The notes under the pieces are model-generated. The model was given only the letters and a program-made list of their open reading frames with translations, had not been told where the DNA came from and searched no databases. Positions 1-10,539 of a DNA stretch of 64,000 nucleotides are shown here, piece after piece. Source of the DNA: Sclerodactyla briareus (lineage: Eukaryota > Echinodermata > Holothuroidea > Dendrochirotida > Sclerodactylidae); assembly GCA_026419785.1 (NCBI GenBank), contig JAODTK010004843.1, forward strand, positions 62,001 to 126,000, in the 5' to 3' direction. The position numbers were made by a program, and so were the translations under genes. Positions within the stretch are counted from its first letter, which is position 1, and each line of letters begins with the position of its first letter.

Positions 1-440
1 TGGTGCGACCCATTTAGTACTACTGCTATTCCAGTCATGGAAACCATACCTGCACAAGACAGTAAACTGTTAGAAGATTTCCAAAGAAAGGTGACGAACT
101 GGTGCCAATCATTCACACTAACAGCTATGCTGAGCGATTGCAGGAACTGGATTGACAACCTTAGAGAAAAGGCAGGCACGACCTCATAACACTGTACAAC
201 ATAATATACAAGAAAGTCAAACTGGGATGTTAACCGTGCATCGCCTATGTGCAGGGATATATCATGCGGGGACACAGCAAGAAAATCAGACCAAAGTCCA
301 ATAATTACTAGAAGCCACAGAATGCAATTCTATTTCATTCATATGGAAGACATGGAATAAATTGCCCGAAGAAGTAGTCACTGCACCCACACTGAACATA
401 TTTAAGAGCCGACTAGAGAACGCAGGATCTTCAAGGGTTG
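1..440 (+). mobile_element. Degenerate LINE (non-LTR retrotransposon) tail
   Basis: The plus strand encodes, in several frames, the C-terminal end of a non-LTR retrotransposon ORF2. Around 75-105 the frame reads LLEDFQRKVTNW. Around 125-220 the pieces YAERLQELD and TLYNIIYKKVKLG follow the common 'YxxRLxxLxLxTLxxRRxRxDLixxYk' block found after the reverse transcriptase palm and thumb. At about 335-420 a last block reads WNKLPEEVVTAPTLNIFKSR, the usual end of such proteins. At least two frameshifts separate the blocks, so no intact ORF exists. The element enters from the left edge; its RT catalytic core, if present, lies outside the window. The clade (CR1/jockey-like) cannot be fixed from this fragment. 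Confidence 0.7.
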
Positions 441-504
441 AAAAAAACCTACTATCCTTTGGCCTCCAGGTAACTTGTAATGACCTTTGTGCCGAAAATC
501 TAAT

Positions 505-1000
505 AGGTCCGTGTCCACCCTAAACCAGGTACAACACAGATTCGTCATTGTCGGACCTCCCGGTGTGGAAAGAAATTCATGCTAACGAGAAAAGAGGTGA
601 CACACATACACACACACCATAGTGACCACTATGTCTCTTCCTGAATTTCATTCAGGCGAGACAAAGAGAGCTCTCGAAAACTCAAGAGTAGCACCTGAAA
701 TGAAATTGACGGGGGCGATTACCCAACTTAATTAATGACTTTGCTGCTCAAAAGCTAATCAGATCGTGTACACCCAACTCAGGTGCTACACACAAAATTT
801 CGTCATTGTCGGCCTCACGGTTGTGAGAAATCCTGCTAACGAGAAAGTGTGACACACATACACACACACCATAGTGACCACTATGTCTCTTCCTGAATTT
901 CATTCAGGCAAGACAAAAAGGGCTCTCGAAAACTCAAGAGTAGCACCTGAAATGAAATTGACGGGGGGCAATTTTTTTGGAAAATAGCACCCGAAACTAA
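505..1000. repeat. Tandem duplication of a ~252-bp unit
   Basis: The stretch carrying CACACATACACACACACC, then ATGTCTCTTCCTGAATTTC, then GAGCTCTCGAAAACTCAAGA occurs at about 601-715 and again at about 853-968, an offset of 252 bp with high identity. The preceding TTCGTCATTGTCGG block is likewise doubled (541 and 797). The same family recurs at about 32,780-33,000, 38,500-38,720 and 57,690-57,760, so it is a dispersed repeat that has duplicated locally here. Confidence 0.85.
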
Positions 1001-1203
1001 AAAAGTAATCTGGACACTGGCCTCAGTACGTGAGTCGTCTGCGTGCATATCAATGAGGCTAAATGCATTTTTGTCTGGGTTTATCTAATAGCGACCCCTT
1101 TTGCAGTTTTTTTTTTTTTTTCCTTTCCAGCTTTTGCAGGAACATGATATGACTCCCTGAATGAATATTAGAAATTTCTGTACTGAAGCCGTATTCTCCT
1201 TAC

Positions 1204-1369
1204 CTGGATGACCAAGTGCTGCCACTGGGCAGTCCTTAGACCGCCCTTTGTGAGTGCTGTGAGGACACGAGCTCCACTTGCTGTCATATAATCAAATGAG
1301 ATAGCTGATGATGATACCATCACTGCATAGACAAGGCCATTACTTTGAGTTCGCCTTTCAATCAGAGTG
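1204..1369 (-). CDS. Internal exon, usherin-like LamG/jelly-roll domain (second half)
   Basis: Exon of 166 bp on the minus strand with acceptor ...TTTTGCAG and donor GTAAGG. It is open for 55 codons and begins TLIERRTQSNGLVYAVMVSS and ends GLRTAQWQHLVIQ. The pattern 'GTLIER...NGLVY..., ...WQHLVIQV' is that of a laminin-G/pentraxin-like beta sandwich, with the conserved Trp-x-His before a beta strand. The closest match I can recall is the N-terminal LamG-like domain of usherin (USH2A). The exon starts with one base that completes the split Gly codon from the exon at 2,451-2,549, so the two are in phase. In usherin this domain is extracellular, in a large basement-membrane and stereocilia protein. 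Family identity is inferred from pattern only; other LamG-like proteins remain possible. Downstream exons would lie left of the window. Confidence 0.6.
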
Positions 1370-2450
1370 CTGCAAAATGGTAAAGTATTGACTTAAATAA
1401 CCATTTTAGTGTTCATTGTTCAATACATACTTGTGTATATACTCAGATTTATATTCAAGGGTGCTATGGAAGGGCACTTCGGAATATCATTACCGTCCAG
1501 TTTGTTCAGTCAAACTATCACCTGCAGCACCCTCTCTTTATTCAGGCATGCCATTTAGATAAAGGGTCCTCCATAAAAATGCAATTACTGTAGCATTTCT
1601 ACCATACTTGTTCTCCTGTAGGGCACATGGCACATGCACACGGACAACCAAAATGTGAAACAAAAAACAACGCTTGTGTTGACTGTTTCGTGTTCGCCAA
1701 ACCATGCATCCCTGCCAAGGCTTATTCATCTATAGCACACTACTGACTACCGAGTGCGCAGCCATGGCTGCGGTTCAGGGCTCTGAAGCCGCGATGAACA
1801 AAAAAAAGTGTCATATATTAGGCTCACTCTAGCGTGACGGACAGGACCACTTGGAGCTACTTTTTTTCAAAAGCCGGTTACAAATATTAGAAGGGTGTAT
1901 GAACAATTTTACGGCTTAAAAAAGCACAACGAATACCTTAATAATAAATCAGAAACAAAATAAATAATGAGGATGGGATGGTGATACCGTGCTGCATTGC
2001 TCTCCAATTTGAAATCAGTGTGCAGTCAAGCACAAAATAAACACTTCATTTTTCTGAAACAAATATACTTTTCAAAAAGCTATCTGTTGTTGATAAAAGT
2101 TTATTTCACCAACTTTGTGCCAAGTACTTATCGGTATATACTGAACACTCCCCTGAAACTAGAAACTAACAGTAAATTGCTTACCCTTGTAAAACGGAGA
2201 TTTTCCTTTCTCGGAAACACAGTCTACCGATTGACAATTACAACAGTGAAGGCTAGCCTCCATGGAATGCTATTGAAGCCAAAAATATATAAATGTTTGA
2301 TTTGAGTTAGAAAAATTTTCCATCGACCAAGTTTGCACACTGCCTACACTTGGGTTGTGAATTAAATTAACTTGCGCTTGGATCTTCATGTAGCAGCGCT
2401 TTATACTATCATTTGTATGTAAATATCTATGTTAAAGCACATGAACTTAC
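1370..2450 (-). other. Intron of the usherin-like gene
   Basis: This 1.08-kb stretch lies between the two phase-compatible exons. It holds no open frame with coding character on either strand and no repeat that I recognise. It is AT-rich. Confidence 0.5.
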
Positions 2451-2549
2451 CCATCGGAACTAACGTCTGGTTCGAATCCAGCCAAAATGGATAACTCTCG
2501 CTCATTGTTCCCAATGACAGGAATGTTTGGTGATAGGTAGCAGTCAGGA
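2451..2549 (-). CDS. Internal exon, usherin-like LamG/jelly-roll domain (first half)
   Basis: Exon of 99 bp on the minus strand. The acceptor is preceded by a pyrimidine tract (CACTTTTCTTTCAAAACAG) and the donor is GTAAGT. It encodes PDCYLSPNIPVIGNN followed by a segment ending SILAGFEPDVSSDG. The Cys-x-x-Ser-Pro start and the '...L-x-x-x-F-E-P-D' strand line up with the start of the LamG-like domain of usherin (a CFSSP...WLKPE-type block). The exon ends with two bases of a Gly codon, matching the one-base start of the exon at 1,204-1,369. Together they give an uninterrupted 88-residue frame with no frameshift. The preceding exon should end with two bases of a split codon, but I could not find it up to 5 kb. 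Confidence 0.55.
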
Positions 2550-4575
2550 CTGTTTTGAAAGAAAAGTGACGCGACCCAAGTTGAGCATCCAGGTCTTAAA
2601 ACTGCCCTATGGAGAAATGCTGCTCCCTCTGTATGGTGCTAGGATTACTGAAGGATTGGCGTATGAGTTCTTTGTGGACATTCTTGGTTGCAGTGTCCAA
2701 GAGAGGAAGTGCACAACTTGAGAATTGATTCTTTCCTTGCGGAACCTTCTACAAAAAGCACTTCTCTGAAATTTGTGGCCTGCATCACTATAGCCACAAG
2801 TTCCAACCTCTGGTGAGGTCGAGATGGTTTATTTGTGCAACCATTTATGATCGGAGAAAAATTTGAAGTTTGAGCTTTGACAAAGGCCCTCGCGTGTACG
2901 GAGAACAACATAACTGTGCGATAAATATTTCTAGGGGCCATTGCCCGGTTTGAGACCACTTTCCGCTTACAATAACGGAACGTCGAAAGATAAAACATAA
3001 TCATTTTGTCTGCATATCTTCGGCTCATACAAAATAACCAATTCATTATGTGTAGCATATATTGATCGATTTTACCATTCAACAATCTTCGGCGATTTGC
3101 CATACACTTCAGTTGTCACTGCCAAACCCAACCCTTTTTGCAGCAGCGACGTCGACGATGAGAACTCCATGTTCAAAATATTTCTTAATCTGGTTGGCCA
3201 ACTGCACTACATGTATGACCCACCACTTCCCTGATTGCATTCATTTAAAATTAGCGTTGTTTTTCAGTTATTTCCCCTATTTAAAAAACGCACTAGGTAT
3301 CACTATACTAATCACAGCCAAATATTGTATCATTTACAGAGCAGAATTATTACTGCGATGTTCAAAAGTTACCTGGAGGATTCTCGACGGCGTAAAGAAG
3401 GGAATTATCAAATGTTTAGAGAAATTACAGCTGGCAATGAATGTAAAAGACTTATAGTAGGTAACGAGGACGCTATAGTTTTATCAACGGAAGTTGGGTT
3501 CATCCGATCACAAAATTTGACTAAAAGGTGCACACAAAAACTTGCCATCGACAAACAATCGTGAAGCCATAAGCGTTATTTTTACTTACTACAATCTAAA
3601 CTGTTGAGATGCATAGTCTTTTGCTTGTGTCTCGTTTACCGGCCAGGCTGTCGGGAGCCGACGAGTTCCCTGACCTCCGTTACCAACTCCCCACGACGGT
3701 GTGAACGTGATAAAGTCTTTTCATAATTTCAGTTCGTGGGGACTGGGGTCCATTATTCCTCCTCCCCCCTCCCCACTCCACCTCCCCTATCCCAGTGCTC
3801 TCCTTGTCTTCCCCTCCCTGCCGCGTTCACGTCAGAATCGAAACAGTAGCCTATTTTAGATTTAGACATAATTACTAGTTTAATCCTGCGGTTAATGTTG
3901 CTCCTGCGTGGCTCCTCAGATGTTATTTTCCGCCGAGTAGGCTAACTGATTGCCTTTGATATGGCCCTATGCCTATTGGAATAACATTACTGAAATACCA
4001 GAGCGTCCTATTCCATCAATTATTGTACGACTGATTCAACAGTTTAACTTGACTGTCTGTGTATTACTCATTCCCATTGTGGAATGATAGTTCAGTCGTT
4101 ATCGATTTTTGGAGCAGTGACTGGCACAAACAATTAAATGTCGAATTGTAGGGTGTTACTTCTCCCTCCGAACCCTGACCAGTGACAGCAATGGCGGTGT
4201 GTATGTTTATATGGTTCGCATTCGCAAGTTCGAGTCCCAATTCTTCAGTTCACTGAGTTCAGGCTCTTGTTTGCAGTGTGCAATGAGTGAACACTGGATA
4301 TGAATTAGTTTTTGTTTCAGAAAACCTTTTCCCTAACATGATAGAGCTAACACTTGGGAGTCCGTGTGAACTCGACGACTTATGTAAACAGTTTTCCACA
4401 TAGTACGAAGGCACCCTTTTAATACAAACCGAACGCTTCTATTTGATGTCCCTTTGTATATCTTAAGCCTACCAACTTGTAGGCCAGTGCTCAAATAGCT
4501 ATAGAGGCTATGAATCATGGAAGTTGGTCGCACATCGCTAATGTTAACAGGAATCCGCTGACAATCTGGAATTTA
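2550..4575. other. Intron/intergenic stretch, one weak exon candidate
   Basis: No recognisable gene. A plus-strand segment at about 3,342-3,460 has an AG acceptor (ATTTACAG), a TAG/GTAACG donor-like end and an open frame beginning SRIITAMFKSYLEDSRRRK, but no family match. A pyrimidine-rich tract lies at about 3,755-3,825. Confidence 0.3.
3342..3462 (+). CDS. Candidate orphan exon
   Basis: A segment bounded by ATTTACAG and GTAACG is open in one frame for about 40 residues, rich in charged residues (YLEDSRRRKEGNYQMFREIT, then AGNECKRLI). The frame continues open past the putative donor to a stop near 3,564. The amino-acid composition looks coding, but I recognise no family and no partner exon. 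It could be a chance open frame or a transposon remnant. Confidence 0.2.
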
Positions 4576-4983
4576 TTAGAGTAAAGTTCTGGGGTCTTTG
4601 GGGCTAAAATGCGTATCAACGTACAAGTGCGGATATGGACCAGCACTGAAGAGGGGCAGTCCACAAGTAGGTGTGGCGGCAAATAACGAATACCGAATAT
4701 AGGGCATAAAAATATTTAGAACGCCACAGTGGCGTAGCCGGAATTGTTTTATGTGGAGCCATGGATGGGGCGAAATAACTTTGTGGGAGGAGTCTGCGAC
4801 CTGCCTACCTAAGTCTCCGTTACCGTCGGTTGGCGCGGATCGTATACCGGTACCAAGAAATTTTGAGCATGAAGACGCCGAGGCAGAAATTCCTGGCACT
4901 TTCTTCGATACTTTGGAGGCCATATCGGTGATGATGTTCCGGAAAATAATTATTATCTGCCGAGTTATCTCATCTTTTTCGCT
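4576..4983 (-). CDS. Unassigned open reading frame
   Basis: A 136-codon frame on the minus strand. The first half is lysine/isoleucine rich (DEITRQIIIIFRNIITDMAS), then a serine-rich stretch, then RSAPTDGNGDLG followed directly by a GTAGGC donor-like site at about 4,810. Upstream is a stop and the first codon is TTG, so if real it is an internal exon. It lies 3' of the minus-strand LINE relic at 5.8-6.65 kb and may belong to transposon-derived sequence. Function unknown. Confidence 0.2.
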   Translation of the reverse strand, partial: SEKDEITRQIIIIFRNIITDMASKVSKKVPGISASASSCSKFLGTGIRSAPTDGNGDLGRQVADSSHKVISPHPWLHIKQFRLRHCGVLNIFMPYIRYSLFAATPTCGLPLFSAGPYPHLYVDTHFSPKDPRTLL

Positions 4984-5002
4984 CAATTCCTTGCCCGCCT
5001 AG

Positions 5003-5400
5003 GCATGTTCTTTGGTATCATCATGTTGGCTATACGCAGCCATATATTATGAAATGACACAGTGCCCTCATCTTTGGCCGTCTATAATCGACTGTGTTTT
5101 GATTTTTTTTTTTTTTTGGGGGGGGGGGGATGGAGGGGGGAAAGAGTTCAGGGCGCTGAGTCGCCTCTGCTCTCTCTGATTGCGAAGTCGATGGCTGTAC
5201 AAGTTTAGAATTTTTCCGGTAAGTGTCGTTCAGGTACGGGCATTTCCTGGGTACATATCATGTTTGGCTATCCAGCCCAGATATGTGATGGAATGAACAG
5301 TGCCTCATCTTTGCCGTCAATACGACTGTCGATTTTGGTTGGGGGTGGGGTGGAGGGGGAACTAGTTTTTCTCCGGTAAGTTCGTTTCAAGGTACGGCAT
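5003..5400 (+). repeat. Imperfect direct duplication with T and G tracts
   Basis: Two copies share TCATGTTGGCTAT, then CAGTGCC-TCATCTTTG-CCGTC, then CGACTGT-GATTTTG followed by a G-rich run. They lie at about 5,020-5,150 and 5,257-5,370, and both are followed by TTTTTC-CGGTAAGT. The first copy carries a T17-G11 tract (about 5,102-5,130) and roughly 75 bp of extra sequence. No coding content seen. Confidence 0.7.
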
Positions 5401-5824
5401 AGTGGACCAATTGCCAAGATGAGAATTAAAATGTGGGGGCCTGAGAGGTTCTTGGGCCACCGTTAGTGCCGCTGGCCCAGGTATATTTTTTTTTTTTTTT
5501 CATTTCCTGAAAAATATAGTACCAAAATAGGCGTACGATTCAAGTCGTCCGCCCTATGGAGTAATCGTATTGTTTTTCTTCCACCATCTATTTCATTTAT
5601 TTTCTCGGCAAACGATTGGGGTCCCGTCTACCCTATGGATCAATCTTTTTCCCATGTTTTCTCCCAGCAGCCCCTCGGCGATTTCACCCTGCCGAAAAAG
5701 AGTGGAAAGGGTGGTAGGGATCCTATTCAAAGAGTTGTTTAGGATGTTTTTGAGGACCGGGTCACGGATATGGGGACTATTTTTATTCTGAATTTGCTAA
5801 TGAACCTATACTAGTCATTCTATC

Positions 5825-6650
5825 CGAAGGAGAGAGAAGTCTGCAGCTTATAAGTCTTGAGGATTTGGGGTGTCGCTGGGGTTTTGAAGATGGTTTTGAG
5901 AGCTTCTAGGTGGATGCGTTCCATCATTTTCTCATATTGGTGAAGCCAGTGGTAATAAGGACTTAATGCAACCATAGTCTAGGATAGTTTTGAAACGATT
6001 TATAGGTTTGGTAAATGCGGAACCAGTGTGATGGTAATGTTATTATTTCTACAAAGTCCTTAATTAAAAGGACTAAAAGTTACTCTTGCAATCATGTTAT
6101 TTATATGATAGTTAAAGCTAATTTTGTGTCAAGCGTGATCCCCTGAAATTTGGAATTTCTACTTGAGAATGGGAATATTGAACACGGTGATTGCTACTAA
6201 ACAAGGAGGCTGTTTTTTGTGTTTTTTGTTGTTGAAGGTGAGATGGATGGATTTTTTAGGATTGATTTTACGCGCCACTGACAACACCATATTCGCATAT
6301 GAGTGGGGCTTTGAGGTTTTAACGTTAAATCGGAGGCGCGATAGTGAGGTGGACAACATTGCAACGTCATCAGCAAATGAGAAAATTCAACTTTTGGGCA
6401 GCTATAGGAAGATCATTAATATAGTGATATAGGTTAGGCGGGCCTAAGCACAGAACCCGAGGGGTGCAGCATCGAGGCGCCGAAAAACGGGAAAGATGAT
6501 TCTGTACCAAAAGGCCATAGGCGATGGTGAGAAAGGGAGGACAGGAATGGCAGTGATGATTTTGGAAACCAAGGAGACTTAAATTTAAAGCGGACGCCCG
6601 TTGTGCAGGTCCGCACCAAGACGATAGCCGAATAGTCTCCCTGCGTTGGA
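5825..6650 (-). mobile_element. Degenerate LINE reverse transcriptase, minus strand
   Basis: Read on the minus strand, blocks of a non-LTR reverse transcriptase appear in order but in shifting frames. Near 6,480-6,620 is a 'SSFPFFGASMLHPSGSVL-GP' block, equivalent to the GVPQGSVLGP motif. Near 6,395-6,450 is YINDLPIAAQKLNF. At about 6,340-6,390 is the catalytic FSFADDVAMLSTS (F/Y-A-D-D). At about 6,160-6,250 an 'NPKKS-H-L-F...PI' segment leads into an FQG/FLG-like ITLD turn. At about 5,827-5,950 the thumb-like YYHWLHQYEKMMERIHLEA and LKTIFKTPATPQILK appear. Several frameshifts and stops are present, so it is a dead copy. It is distinct from the plus-strand relic at 1-440. Confidence 0.75.
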
Positions 6651-7280
6651 AACCTAGTTTAATATTTCCAGCAAGTCTGAAGAGAGCATGGCCGGCGATT
6701 TGTGTTGGCGAGTGGAGGGGGGGGGGGAAGGGGGCGGACAAGATGAACACTATCGAAGCGGAGCGCCACCACAGTTGGCGCGTTAACGTACGAGAAAAAA
6801 AATTGTTCAAAAGCTCACAGATTGCAGGAACGGTACTTCCGTGCCTTATGGGCAATGAGCAGAGCTTCGGGCCAGAAACATATCACCTTAGGAATCAATT
6901 CAAGGTTGTGTATGGGTGCTGTGACATTCTGAAATACGATGCCAAGTGAGGCCGACGGTCAAGAACGGAGCAAGGGAAATGAGCAATGAAACATAAGTAC
7001 GTTCGCGGGGAGCGCGAGATTTTGCAAGATCCAATTTGACAACGACATTGTCACTGACCCATCTCTGACCTATCCACGTTGGTAGGCCTTGTTTTGTGTT
7101 ACTCACAGATTACGGCACCCATTTTTATCTTCTTTGCGGGACCATGGCGCATGGGAGAGACAATTCCATTTGGGCAAGACAACATGCCAAATGGGTGTAA
7201 AACAGAAGTAAAACCGACATGTCCATCGAAAAGTCAGCCAATCTTTGGATATAAACTTATCTTCACTTGAATTTTGAAAT
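6651..7280. other. Probable 5' extension of the LINE relic; otherwise unassigned
   Basis: A G tract at 6,718-6,728 is followed at about 6,758-6,790 by a short dyad-like block, GCGGAGCGCCACC-A-AGTTGGCGCG, that recurs at about 12,237-12,270. A minus-strand frame at 6,900-7,106 (TWIGQRWVSDNVVVKLDLAK) could be degenerate upstream LINE sequence, but this is not certain. Confidence 0.3.
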
Positions 7281-9384
7281 CAGTTTCGCCCGATTTTTTT
7301 TTTTTTTTTTTTTTTATGGAGTACCTTGCCGGAGCTTCGACGGCTATTTTCAGGGGTTCCAAAGCAACCGTTTGTGGCTCCCTTAGTATGTGAGCTAACG
7401 TAAGCACCCAGCTTTAAACAAGAGGTCGCACCCATGACTTGAATTACTGAATACTCGATTTAAATTTGGAAATAGATTAATTATATATGCAGGTCCCGCC
7501 AGGTGGTAGACTTAACCTGCTTACCCCCATCGCCTCAACATCCTCCCTTCAAAAACAACAGGTTTACAACTGTGGGGCATTCTATCGAAAATTCAGGCTC
7601 ATATTTGGACTTAGCCTTTACTTCACTTGAATTTTTGATCATGTCTTTTGACAACGCAATTATGACGTTCTCTGGCCGCATTTTGATGCCCGCACGTGTG
7701 CCCTATAATGATGCGATATTGCACCGTCACCCAACTTTCAACAAGTGGCCGCACCATCCATTGAAAAAAAATACCCCGATCACGCCCCCTTCACCTCAAG
7801 ATAGCGATTTAGATGTTTTGTAGATTGTAGTTTGTGTTGTTTATTTAAACTACTGGCCCCCTAGCTGCCTAGCAGGGAATCGACACGTCCTAGGAAGAAG
7901 CAACATACCAGCTGGTCTTATGCAAACGAAGGGATTGAAGGGGAAACTATTATTTCATTGAGAATGAAGGAACAACCAAGAGTGAAATTTCGGCATTTTT
8001 TTTTTAACGGAACATCATATGTCTGCACGAGACACATCATATGTCTGAACACTATACCGCGGCGTAGCGACGCAAAACATTTCGAATGGAACAAGGAATT
8101 CACTCCCCAACTTGATCATTTTATAGGTCATCATGCATTGTTTAAACACGTTTACTGTTGGATAAGGCAGGATACAGGGTCAGCGAAATAGCGTCGGGCT
8201 CAAATTTGGCGGGGGGGGGGGCAAAATGCATGCGTCCCCCACGGAAATATTGTGGCACCGCCCCACCCCACGCACCCGTCCCCAATGATTACGCCGTACT
8301 AGGAAGAGAGCAATCGAAGTGTTGTTTTTTTCGCGAAGCCAGCTGGGTTATTGTTGAGTATCGAGTTGAAGCTAAGAAAAGAAAAAGTTCCTAATTTTTT
8401 AACTTATAATGCTTTCCAAGAGCTTGCTTCAGAGGCCTAACGGCCTGTAGTTGGAGTTAAACGGTTCACAGGGCTTGGGGATGAGACTAGTTTTCGCTTT
8501 CTTTCCAGGGGCTAGGAAAATAGCCTACAAATGAGAAATGATATGCAAACCGGCTAAAGAAGTTAGGGTTGAGAGAGGGTTTGGTTTATTTCGAAGAAGT
8601 TCGATTGGTCGCCTGGTTACCGGATGCGAAAACAGATTCCATCTTTTATCTCTCAAGTGGAGGGTTCAGACCGTTTTTCGTGTTGTAGTAAGGTTCGGAT
8701 TGCAAAACTATGTCCCTTTTTTCCAGACTTGACGGGGATGGGAATCTAATTTATTCTTGTTACAGATAGAATTGCAGGTGTTAGAATTTCTGGTCCTGGG
8801 TTTCGTTTCAAGGTTCATTTGAAGTCTTTATTTGATGTTTTGTCTTCTGACACCTAAATTTAATAGAGTGCCATCCTAAGTTTCTTTCAGCCTCAATTTA
8901 AGAAGTTTTCTCAGTCATTCTCCAAAGGGGCGGGGCGGCGTGGTAACGAAGGGCAGCACTTGAAATTTCCGAAATGGCCCTGATACTTCTAACTGCAAAA
9001 TCATCTAGAGTGGAGTTTGAAGGCTACAATCCCAGTTAGATCGGCATCAACCAAGAGTTACTAGGCGTCCCGACAGGCAACCCCAACCCACAGGATCCCG
9101 GGCAGCCGACAGGACACGATCGAAACAATAGTTCCGAGGGAGGCGCCCACCCCCCAAAAAAAAACCGCAGTTGACGGTTCACCGAATCAGCAACTAACCT
9201 TCACCATCCCGCCTTCCTGAGAATTTTGACAGGATAGATTAGATACAAGGTTCTGCTAGCGGAAGCGGGAGATGGGGCGAAATGGGTACGTAATCGACAA
9301 AGGGATTTGATTTCAGCCCCAAACAGAGAAGAGTCGTGAATATAACAAGGGCGGTGTATAGGCCTAGCATCCTCAGGCTCCAAT
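7281..9384. other. Non-coding stretch
   Basis: A T22-type tract lies at about 7,290-7,315 and a G11 tract at about 8,211-8,222. A 13-bp direct repeat, CATCATATGTCTG, occurs at about 8,007 and 8,035. The plus-strand frame at 7,503-7,823 contains SGSYLDLAFTSLEF, which faintly resembles a LINE endonuclease block, but the evidence is weak. No gene recognised. Confidence 0.35.
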
Positions 9385-9598
9385 CATAGGCGTCAATCAA
9401 TCTTCAGGAACCGGGTGGGGGGACATGACGACGAAAGTTGGGGGGGGGGATATGACTCGCGCAAAAAATACTGGTGAAATCGAAGTCAATGGGAGCATTC
9501 CTAAAGTTGGTGAGGAATGGAGGAAAATGTCCCCCCCACACCACCGTCCCCCCCCCCCCACCAGGATTGAGACCATGGGCTCCAATGAACAGCCAGCC
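9385..9598. mobile_element. G/C-rich MITE-like element, copy 1
   Basis: The element starts CATAGGCGTCAATC and ends near GATTGAGACCATGGG, an imperfect terminal inverted repeat. Its left arm has G tracts (GGTGGGGGGACATGAC, AAAGTTGGGGGGGGG) and its right arm has C tracts (TGTCCCCCCCAC, GTCCCCCCCCCC). The arms flank a central AATGGGAGCATTCCTAAA. A homologous copy with the same order of blocks lies at about 48,378-48,566. Small size, inverted ends and no coding sequence fit a non-autonomous DNA element. Confidence 0.6.
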
Positions 9599-9599
9599 A

Positions 9600-10267
9600 T
9601 TTTCAGTGGGAGCGGTGGGGGGTGCTTGAACATTTTTAGGGACGCGGATGGGGACGCCATTTGCACCCTCTAAACGGGGGGGTGCGACACGGGGTTGGGA
9701 TAAGTGCTCAAGGAATTTTTATTCTTAGCAAATAGGCCTCCCAGAGGGCAGTTTAGGATATGGCACTCCCTGACCTATTTTAGGGAGATGATGCGGTGCT
9801 TAGCCACAGTTTTTCGACATTGAAAATGGTGGATGCACACGATTGAAAGTACGCAAGCTCACAGGTGGCCTGAGTAAATGCCCTTGCACTGCCAATTCAT
9901 GTCAGTGGCTAGCTACGAACGATGAACCACTTATCGCCGAGCGGAGCAAGTAAGTTTCTCCACATTTAGGGGCTACCAACAATAAAATGGTTTTTGGCAT
10001 CAGTAGATATCGGGCCTGTGCCGAGGTAATTAGTTCACTTCGCTTCATCAGTTATCCCTGATCAATGTAATTCATTGTGGAATGTTTGCTTACCAGGCAG
10101 CCGTTGATGTAAGTTGATGCATAAGCACACGATAAAACACCCATTCCGCTTCAAAATTTATCGTTTCCACTAGTCTGAGATCAGCCAACGACAGCTGAAA
10201 TAGTTGAATTATAGCGGGCGGTCCGATTCACTGCTGAGTGCAAGATAGGCACACTAAACACAGGGCA
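9600..10267. other. Non-coding stretch
   Basis: No recognisable gene or repeat family. Short G runs occur at about 9,620 and 9,675. Confidence 0.4.
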
Positions 10268-10533
10268 TTAGATGGGCACTTTTGAGTGGGGGCTTAGTGA
10301 TTGATATGGGGGGAGGGTCCAAGGGTAGGGTCCGTAGACTGTAGCCCGGGCACAGAGCCGAGCAGGTCGTTCACCATAGTTATCAATGACACTGGCACTG
10401 TTCGAGTAATTACCATCAGGAAAAACCGCCGCCGAAACAGAAGTTGGTGTGGATACCGCCAGAGGCCGCTCATGCTCCCATGTAATAGACGTCTCGTAGT
10501 TCTCGTTGTAACGTTGGCATCGCTGGAACACAT
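10268..10533 (-). CDS. Strong orphan exon candidate, unknown family
   Basis: The minus strand has a textbook acceptor, a T-rich tract ending TTTTTTTCTATATTCCTAG at 10,534. It is followed by an open frame of 88 codons that begins VFQRCQRYNENYETSITWEH and continues ERPLAVSTPTSVSAAVFPDG. It then reads GNYSNSASVIDNYGERPARL before ending at a stop at 10,268-10,270. A donor-like CCTGATG/GTAATT lies at 10,414, so the exon is either terminal (to the stop) or 120 bp long. Composition and the acceptor both look genuinely coding. I do not recognise the family: Cys, aromatic and NxS sites (NYSNSAS) suggest an extracellular or secreted segment, but this is inference. No partner exon was identified. Confidence 0.4.
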
Positions 10534-10539
10534 CTAGGA

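Noticed and set aside
2470..2481. GGTTCGAATCC, a perfect tRNA B-box-like sequence
   Set aside because: It lies inside the usherin-like exon on the opposite strand. There is no A-box or cloverleaf around it.
4195..4250. Possible tRNA-derived SINE (TGGCGGTGTGT ... GTTCGAGTCCC)
   Set aside because: The B-box-like match is good, but the A-box is weak and no T-arm or acceptor stem pairs.
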